The notes under the pieces are model-generated. The model did no database searches and was not told the origin of the DNA. It saw nothing but the letters and a program-made list of their open reading frames with translations. A stretch of 64,000 nucleotides of DNA, from positions 62,001 to 126,000 of the forward strand of contig NZ_JAXMIH010000019.1 of assembly GCF_034366625.1 (NCBI RefSeq), in the 5' to 3' direction. Both the position numbers and the translations under genes were made by a program. Shown here in pieces: positions 58,290 through 64,000 of the stretch. The DNA comes from Prosthecobacter sp. GTDB lineage: Bacteria; Verrucomicrobiota; Verrucomicrobiia; Verrucomicrobiales; Verrucomicrobiaceae. The stretch's first letter is position 1; every line of letters starts with the position of its first letter.

Positions 58290-61200
58290 TCAGTCGCGGG
58301 TTACGACACGGTCGAGGTTCAGAAGCACAGTGGCAGTCGTTGTATAAGCAGCGAGTTCGGCGGGATTGAGCGAGGCGTCGGCTTTGGTCGCGCCTTGGGA
58401 GAGCAGGGCGGTGGCCTCGGCGGGCTTGAATTTGAAAAACTCGACGCGTTTGGCAAAACCAGCGGTGAGTTGCTTGAGCGCGGCGGGTTCGATGTCGCGC
58501 GCGGTGGCACGCTTGAAGCCATAAGCGATGCGCTGCTCTGGCGTGGTGCCACCATGCTGCATCATCTGCTGTGCGAGACCGCGCGCGGCTTCGACAAACG
58601 TGACTTCATTGAGCAACGAAAGCGCCTGCAGCGGTGTGTTCGTGCGGCTGCGCTTCACCGTGCAGATTTCACGCGTGGGCGCGTCGAAGAGCAGCATCGT
58701 GGGCGGTGCGGCGGTGCGTTTCCAGATGGTGTAGAAGCTGCGGCGGTAGAGGCCGTCGCCGGAGTCGGCCTTGTAGCCGCGCAGGTCGCCGTATTTGCTC
58801 GTTTCATCCCACACACCTTCGGGCATGTAGGGTTTTACGGACGGTCCGCCGATCTTCGGCACCAGCAGGCCGGCAATGGCGAGCGCCTGATCGCGCACGA
58901 TCTCGCCAGCAAGACGGAACCGCGGTCCCCGGGCCAGCAGGCGGTTCTCGGGATCTTTTTCGAGTAGCGCGGGGGTGAGTTTCGATGACTGGCGGTAGGT
59001 GGCGCTCATGACGATGAGCTTCTGCATCGCCTTCATGTCCCAACCGGTACGGATGAACTCGGTGGCGAGCCAGTCGAGCAATTCGGGATGCACAGGATAC
59101 TCGGACTGCGTGCCCAGGTTCTCGGTGGACTTCGACAGGCCGTAGCCAAAGAAATTCTCCCATGCACGATTCACCCAGACACGGGCCGTGAGAGGATTGG
59201 CGGGATCAACCATCCACTTCGCAAGGCCAAGGCGGTTCAGCGGAGCGTCCTTCGGCATCGGTGGCAGCACGGCGGGCGTGGTCATGCTCACCTTGTCGCC
59301 CGGTTTGTCATACTCGCCACGTTTGAGGATGAAGGCATCGCGCACCGGGCCTTCCTTCATCACCATCACGGACGGGACAGTGCGCTCAAATTTCTCAAGC
59401 TCAGTCTTGGCCGCTGCCAGCGCGTAGTCGGCATCACGCAATGGACTGTCAACGCTCGCACGGTAAAACTTTTCCAGTTCGGCACGCTGCTGCGGCGTGC
59501 GGTTCTCCGTCGGCGTCTTCATGATGGCGAGCACGGCGGCGGGTGGTCCGCCGGTGCCATCAAGGCTGGCAAGCGCTGGCTCGGCATCGGTCGCAGACAT
59601 TCGGAAGCGGCCGATGTTGTGGCCGGAAAACTTCGACTGATGCACCAGACGCACGGTCAACGTCGCGCCTGCGGGCACGGTCAGTGCTTTGTCCACGATG
59701 AACATCGCCTTGCGGTCCACGCGTTTCTTCGGGTCGTTGCCATCAATGGCCCAGCCGTTGGCCGGTTCTTTGTCGATCAGCAACTTCACATCGTAGCCCT
59801 TCTGCGCGTAATCGGCCTCGGCACGGGTGAAGGCGATCTTCACCGGCATCTTCAAGCCCGGCGCGCTGATCTCGCCTTCGATGCCGGTCAGCACGAAGTT
59901 GCCGTTGAAGGCGCGGCCCAGGCTTTGATTTGGCAGCGTGGGGTCGGGCAATGCTTCGAGCAGCAGTCCGGTGAACGTTCCCTCCGTCAGCGGCGAAGTG
60001 ATTGTGTAAGTGTCTGTGTCAGGATTGCGACCGCCAGCGATCCATGAGGCATCGGGCAGCTTGCGCAGCGCTGCACCGCCTTTTGACTTCGCATCCTTCA
60101 CCTGCAGGACTTCCCACATTTGTTTCTTGGTGGTCTCGGGGCTTTCCATGTCCGCTTCCCAACTGGCGACGAGGTTGGGCAGTTGGAGCTGAGTCTCGGT
60201 GACACTGGCCTCCGCCTTGGTGACGGCTTTTTTGAGCTGCGCGAGCTGAATCTCGTCTTCCTTGTCCGGTACAACGATCACTGGATCGGAATTGCCGCCG
60301 CTACGGTTTGAGGCACCCTGGATGGTCCCGCTTTCAGCGACGTTGTTGAAGAAAGCGAAGAACGAATAAAAGTCCTTTTGGGTAAGCGGATCATACTTGT
60401 GATCGTGACAGCGGCAGCAATTCAACGTGAGCCCGAGCCAGGTGAAGCTCGTCGTCTCCACGCGGTCGATGATGTTCTCAATGCGCCATTCTTCAGCAAT
60501 GATGCCGCCTTCGCCGTTCAGGCGGTGGTTGCGATTGAAGCCCGTGGCCACAATTTGATCACGGCTGGCATTTGGCAGCAGATCGCCGCCGATCTGCTCG
60601 ATGGTGAACTGGTCGAAGGGCTTGTTGTCATTGAAGGCCTTGATCACCCAGTCACGCCAGGGCCACATGGCGCGGCTGCTGTCCGTCTGGAAGCCGTGGC
60701 TGTCGGCGAAGCGCGCAAAATCGAGCCATTGCATGGCCATGCGTTCGCCGTAGTGCTCGGACTTCAGCAGGCGGTCCACCACCGCCTCGTAAGCTTTCGG
60801 TGATGCGTCCTTTTCAAAGGCCGCGATCTCCTCCAGCGTCGGTGGCAGGCCGGTAAGATCGAGCGTCACCCGGCGCAGCAAGGTGGCGCGATCCGCTTCC
60901 GGCGAAGCTTGGAGACCTTCTTGTTCAAGTCGGGTGGCTATGAAGGCATCAATCTCGTTTCGGATGGTGATCTGCGGATTCTCAATCTTCGGTGCAGGCG
61001 AGCGCTCCGGCTTTAGAAACGCCCAGTGTCCCTGATACTCCGCGCCTTCACTGATCCACTGTTTCAGAATGGCTTTCTCCTCGCTGGTCAGCGGCTTGCC
61101 ATCTTTCTCGGGTGGCATCACGTCATCGTCTTCATGTGGAAGCTCCACGCGAGCGACGATCTGGCTCTGCTCCGGTTTGCCTGGCACGATTGCGATGTCA

Positions 61201-61397
61201 CCCGACTTGGCCGGTTTCATCGCCTGCTCACGCAAATCTAGTCTCAGGTCGCCTTTGCGATGGCTGGCGTCTGTGCCGTGGCAATGAAAGCACTTCTCAT
61301 TGAGAATCGGCCGCACATCGCGGTTGTACTTTAGTTTGGCAGGCTCCGCTGCGAGCAAGGCGGGAAATGCCAGGAGGAGAATGAGAGGGCGGGACAT
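58290..61397 (-). CDS. PSD1 cytochrome (DUF1549/DUF1553), long form
   Basis: A 1035-residue secreted protein with a short signal peptide ([18 protein letters not shown]). CFHCH at Cys36/Cys39/His40, DUF1549 ([20 protein letters not shown]), a second motif [11 protein letters not shown], and a ~280-residue middle insert (coiled-coil [20 protein letters not shown], then beta-rich [20 protein letters not shown]). The DUF1553 end ([40 protein letters not shown]) closes the protein. The insert differs from the LamG of the 997-residue copy, so the two probably recognise different polymers. It starts its own operon with the DUF1501 gene downstream. Confidence 0.9.
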   Translation of the reverse strand: MSRPLILLLAFPALLAAEPAKLKYNRDVRPILNEKCFHCHGTDASHRKGDLRLDLREQAMKPAKSGDIAIVPGKPEQSQIVARVELPHEDDDVMPPEKDGKPLTSEEKAILKQWISEGAEYQGHWAFLKPERSPAPKIENPQITIRNEIDAFIATRLEQEGLQASPEADRATLLRRVTLDLTGLPPTLEEIAAFEKDASPKAYEAVVDRLLKSEHYGERMAMQWLDFARFADSHGFQTDSSRAMWPWRDWVIKAFNDNKPFDQFTIEQIGGDLLPNASRDQIVATGFNRNHRLNGEGGIIAEEWRIENIIDRVETTSFTWLGLTLNCCRCHDHKYDPLTQKDFYSFFAFFNNVAESGTIQGASNRSGGNSDPVIVVPDKEDEIQLAQLKKAVTKAEASVTETQLQLPNLVASWEADMESPETTKKQMWEVLQVKDAKSKGGAALRKLPDASWIAGGRNPDTDTYTITSPLTEGTFTGLLLEALPDPTLPNQSLGRAFNGNFVLTGIEGEISAPGLKMPVKIAFTRAEADYAQKGYDVKLLIDKEPANGWAIDGNDPKKRVDRKAMFIVDKALTVPAGATLTVRLVHQSKFSGHNIGRFRMSATDAEPALASLDGTGGPPAAVLAIMKTPTENRTPQQRAELEKFYRASVDSPLRDADYALAAAKTELEKFERTVPSVMVMKEGPVRDAFILKRGEYDKPGDKVSMTTPAVLPPMPKDAPLNRLGLAKWMVDPANPLTARVWVNRAWENFFGYGLSKSTENLGTQSEYPVHPELLDWLATEFIRTGWDMKAMQKLIVMSATYRQSSKLTPALLEKDPENRLLARGPRFRLAGEIVRDQALAIAGLLVPKIGGPSVKPYMPEGVWDETSKYGDLRGYKADSGDGLYRRSFYTIWKRTAAPPTMLLFDAPTREICTVKRSRTNTPLQALSLLNEVTFVEAARGLAQQMMQHGGTTPEQRIAYGFKRATARDIEPAALKQLTAGFAKRVEFFKFKPAEATALLSQGATKADASLNPAELAAYTTTATVLLNLDRVVTRD

Positions 61398-61473
61398 GAG
61401 ATGGACGTTAGCTTTTCATTCTAACGACCAAAGGACCATGCCTTTTCTGGGGATTGTTATGTCCGATCCTGTT

Positions 61474-62889
61474 TCAGTCAGCGAGCTGATCCGCGATCTC
61501 CTCGGCGGGATAGGTCCAGATCTCGCTTAGCGTCGGGTGGTAGTGTGGAATGGCCATGAACTGCTTCACGGTGGCGCGGAAGTTCATGGCGATGACGACT
61601 TCATGAATTAACTCCGTCGCTTCGGGGCCGACGACGCAGGCACCGAGGATCTCGCCGGTCTCGGCGTGAGCGAGCATCTTCACGAAGCCGGCAATCTCGC
61701 CCATGACCATGGACTTGCCGTGGTCGTTGAAGGGATAGCTGGCGCTGAGGAAGGGGATGCTCTGCGCCTTGAGCTTCTCAGTCGTGGCTCCGACGACGGC
61801 AACCTGTGGATGGGAAAAGACACCAAAGAGAGTCAGTCGGTAGTCGATGGTTTCATCGGCGGACGAGCCTTTGAGAAATTTGGAGGCGTTGCGCGCGGCG
61901 ATTTCGCCCTGCTGGATGGCGAGGTGGACGACATCGAGCGGGCTGCACACATCACCTGCGGCGAAGATGTGTGGCTGGGAGGTCTGCATGCGGTCGTTGA
62001 CGACGATCTTGGTCTTGTGCAGGGACACCTGGGCTTTTTCGAGATCGAGTTCGCGTGTTGCAGGCTGGCGGCCCATGGCGAGGAGGATTTGATCGACGAG
62101 AATGGCGTGCGTGTGTCCGTCGGTGGTGAATTCAACGCGCTTGCGGCCTTCGTGGGTGGAAATGCGGTTGAGGTGCGTGCCGAGATGTACGGTCATGCCG
62201 CGTTCTGTGTAAGCTTTGGCGATGACATCGCTGCATTCGCGATCGAGGCCGGTGAGAAGCTGGGAGTTGCGCTGAATGAGTGTGATTTGGCAGCCCATCG
62301 CCTCAAGGTAGTGTGCCATTTCAAGAGCGATGGCTCCGCCGCCGAGTACGGCAATGCTGTGCGGCAGTGAATCGGCATCCAGCACGTCATCACTGGTCCA
62401 GTAGCCGGTTTCGGCGAGTCCAGGCACGTCGGGAACGGCAACCTCGGAACCGGTGGCGATGCAGAAGCTGCGTGCGGTGATTTGGAAGCTGGCGGAACCG
62501 TCGCGCGGGACGACTTCGACGGTGTGTGGGTTCAGAAAGCGGGCGTGGCCGCGATAAAGGACGAAACGACCGTCTTCGAGCTGTCCCTGACGATAACCGG
62601 CGAAGTCGGCGATCAGAGTGCGTTTGCGATCACGAATGGCTCGCACATCGACGCCGTGGGAGGTGGCTTTGAGGCCGAATTCGGCGGTGTGGCGGATGTG
62701 GAGCTGGCGGTTGGCGGATTCGATGAGCGTCTTGCTCGGCATGCAGCCGCGCAGGATGCACAGGCCGCCGAGTTCAGATGCGCCGTCGATCACGGTGACG
62801 CTCAATCCGGCACTGTGAGCCGTTCTAGCCGCCGCGTAGCCGCCGCTGCCGCCGCCGATGACCACGAAATCAAAATGGTGTTCTGCCAT
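61474..62889 (-). CDS. NAD(P)/FAD disulfide oxidoreductase (dihydrolipoamide dehydrogenase-like)
   Basis: A 471-residue class I pyridine-nucleotide disulfide oxidoreductase. The FAD site is VVIGGGSGGYAAART, the redox-active Cys-x4-Cys is GGLCILRGCMPSKTL, the NAD site is IAVLGGGAIALEMAHYL, the second FAD site is PHIFAAGDVCSP, and the active-site His-Pro-Thr-x2-Glu is HYHPTLSE. It resembles dihydrolipoamide dehydrogenase or mercuric-reductase-like proteins. No lipoyl, 2-oxo acid or mer genes are near, so the substrate is uncertain. It is divergent from the oxidoreductase gene at 62971. Confidence 0.88.
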   Translation of the reverse strand: MAEHHFDFVVIGGGSGGYAAARTAHSAGLSVTVIDGASELGGLCILRGCMPSKTLIESANRQLHIRHTAEFGLKATSHGVDVRAIRDRKRTLIADFAGYRQGQLEDGRFVLYRGHARFLNPHTVEVVPRDGSASFQITARSFCIATGSEVAVPDVPGLAETGYWTSDDVLDADSLPHSIAVLGGGAIALEMAHYLEAMGCQITLIQRNSQLLTGLDRECSDVIAKAYTERGMTVHLGTHLNRISTHEGRKRVEFTTDGHTHAILVDQILLAMGRQPATRELDLEKAQVSLHKTKIVVNDRMQTSQPHIFAAGDVCSPLDVVHLAIQQGEIAARNASKFLKGSSADETIDYRLTLFGVFSHPQVAVVGATTEKLKAQSIPFLSASYPFNDHGKSMVMGEIAGFVKMLAHAETGEILGACVVGPEATELIHEVVIAMNFRATVKQFMAIPHYHPTLSEIWTYPAEEIADQLAD

Positions 62890-62970
62890 GCGAAGAAATG
62901 CAGGGGAGGAGAGACGTTCGCAAGCTGTGGTATTGCCAAACTCGGAGCGGTCGAAGTAATCTCCTTTCCC

Positions 62971-64000
62971 ATGAAATCCCGCCGCTTATTCCTTTCCCAG
63001 ATCATTGCCACTGGTGTTGCTCCTGCGTTTGTTCCCGCACATGTGCTGCGCTCGCAGACAGCGCCGTCCAACAAGATCACACTGGGAGTAATCGGTGTCG
63101 GTGCGCAAGGCACAGGAGACATGCGGGCATTCCTGAATCACGACGATGTGCGGGTGACGGCACTCTGCGACGTGAACACAAAGAACATTGAGCGTGCCAA
63201 GGGGATCATCGCCGAGCGCTACGGCAGCGCGGATGTGAAGGTGTATCGCGATTTTCGTGAACTGAACCGGGATGCATTGATTGATGCCGTGCTGATGGCG
63301 CTGCCGGTGCATTGGCACAGTATTCCGGCCACGGATGCGATTATGAATGGCAAGCACATCTATCACGAGAAACCGATGGGCATGTCGATGGTCGAATCGA
63401 AGCATGTGCGGGCGGCGGTGAAGAAGACAGGCGTGGTGTTTCAGTTTGGCACGCAGCAGCGCAGTGATTTGAAGTTCCGCTGGGCCTGCGAACTCGCGCG
63501 CAATGGCCGCTTGGGCAAACTGAAGGAGATTCAGGTCGGTGTTCCCGGTGGGAAGATCGGTCCTGACTTTCCGGAGCAACCGGTGCCGGAACATGTGGAC
63601 TGGGAGCGCTGGGTCGGGCCTGCACCGATGACGCCGTTCAACACGGAGAAGCTCAAGCGCGACAATCACGAGAACATCACGAATTTCTCACTCGGCATGA
63701 TCTCGTGCTGGGGCATCCATCACCTCGACATAGCCCAATGGGGCAATGGCACGGATGAAACGGGGCCGATCAGCGTCGAAGGCGAGGCGACGTATCCCGA
63801 AAAAGGCGGCTGTGACGCTGTCTTGACCTGGAAGATGCGTTTTGAATACGCGAACGCGGCTCCGATCACCTTTGTGAATGAGAAGAACATGGACATTGGC
63901 CACGGGACTCGCTTCATCGGTGAAAATGGCTGGGTGCATGTGCTGCGCGGCAAGATCAGCGCCAGCGACGATGCCATCCTACGCGATCCGGCGAACAAGG
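62971..64000 (+). CDS. Gfo/Idh/MocA-family oxidoreductase, Tat-exported (3' end outside the window)
   Basis: The visible 343 residues begin with a Tat leader (MKSRRLFLSQIIATGVAPAF). The Rossmann start ITLGVIGVGAQGTGDMRAFL follows, then the catalytic Glu-Lys-Pro motif (YHEKPMGMSMVESK) and the C-terminal alpha/beta domain (FQFGTQQRSDLKFRWACELA, HVDWERWVGPAPMTPFN). These enzymes oxidise or reduce sugars and sugar derivatives with NAD(P). Exported members are typical of Verrucomicrobiota and Planctomycetes. The frame runs off the window end without a stop. Confidence 0.9.
   Translation, partial: MKSRRLFLSQIIATGVAPAFVPAHVLRSQTAPSNKITLGVIGVGAQGTGDMRAFLNHDDVRVTALCDVNTKNIERAKGIIAERYGSADVKVYRDFRELNRDALIDAVLMALPVHWHSIPATDAIMNGKHIYHEKPMGMSMVESKHVRAAVKKTGVVFQFGTQQRSDLKFRWACELARNGRLGKLKEIQVGVPGGKIGPDFPEQPVPEHVDWERWVGPAPMTPFNTEKLKRDNHENITNFSLGMISCWGIHHLDIAQWGNGTDETGPISVEGEATYPEKGGCDAVLTWKMRFEYANAAPITFVNEKNMDIGHGTRFIGENGWVHVLRGKISASDDAILRDPANK

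Noticed and set aside
61408..61428. GTTAG...CTAAC pair after the PSD1 gene as a further attC-like site
   Set aside because: Only the 5-base ends match; there is no stem, and the conserved block of the other sites is absent.
61474..62889. Mercuric reductase
   Set aside because: No N-terminal HMA domain, no C-terminal vicinal cysteines and no mer genes nearby.

Overview
The window looks like chromosomal DNA of a Verrucomicrobiota bacterium, probably near Prosthecobacter/Verrucomicrobium. The grounds are four DUF1501 genes, three cytochrome-type PSD1 genes (DUF1549/DUF1553), many Tat-type secreted enzymes, a DUF4159 protein, zinc-ribbon bactofilins and a GC-rich background. It also carries many short palindromic repeats of the kind common in the PVC group. 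No phage, IS transposase, rRNA or CRISPR array was seen. One tRNA is present, tRNA-Leu(CAG).

Layout. 1-736 is the end of a DUF1501 protein followed by a strong terminator. 797-8980 holds a prenyltransferase-repeat protein, tRNA-Leu, the menaquinone methyltransferase, and a run of secreted catabolic or redox proteins (TIM-barrel isomerase, DJ-1/PfpI, five-haem cytochrome, glucose-dehydrogenase-like beta-propeller, DUF4159). 8981-12134 is repeat-rich. It carries a lower-GC gene for a zinc-ribbon plus nucleoside-deoxyribosyltransferase/TIR-like protein and an RlmI-type methyltransferase. 12135-15619 has an alcohol dehydrogenase, an L,D-transpeptidase and two bactofilins. 15747-19060 has a stand-alone ketoacyl synthase and two LPS-type glycosyltransferases. 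19055-19938 is a small array on the minus strand that resembles integron gene cassettes without an integrase.

20220-32506 is a type IV pilus/type II secretion-like locus. Ten minus-strand genes encode a prepilin fused to an adhesin-like region, a PilT-like ATPase, PilM-, PilN-, PilO- and PilP-like proteins, two more Glu5 prepilins, a GspK/PilX-like protein and PilC/GspF. A secretin gene diverges from them. No extension ATPase (PilB) or prepilin peptidase is in the window.

32507-41790 holds a ThuA protein, a DUF1326 protein, small hypotheticals, an aldo/keto reductase, a Ser/Thr kinase with PEGA and formylglycine-enzyme-like domains, and a HemN-like radical SAM gene overlapping a chorismate-lyase-like gene. 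41915-46430 is a co-directional run ending in phoH, pgpH and ybeY. 46558-47789 is hisB-hisH. 47865-61397 contains two PSD1/DUF1501 operons flanking a convergent AraC-type regulator. The window ends with a dihydrolipoamide-dehydrogenase-like flavoprotein and a truncated Gfo/Idh/MocA oxidoreductase.

The most unusual points are the CALIN-like cassette array; the way unrelated intergenic repeats have become coding sequence (a signal peptide, a prepilin leader, a loop next to a haem motif) or supply stop codons and 5' leaders; the adhesin-like prepilin; and the lone deoxyribosyltransferase/TIR-like protein. All functional calls come from reading the sequence; no database search was run.
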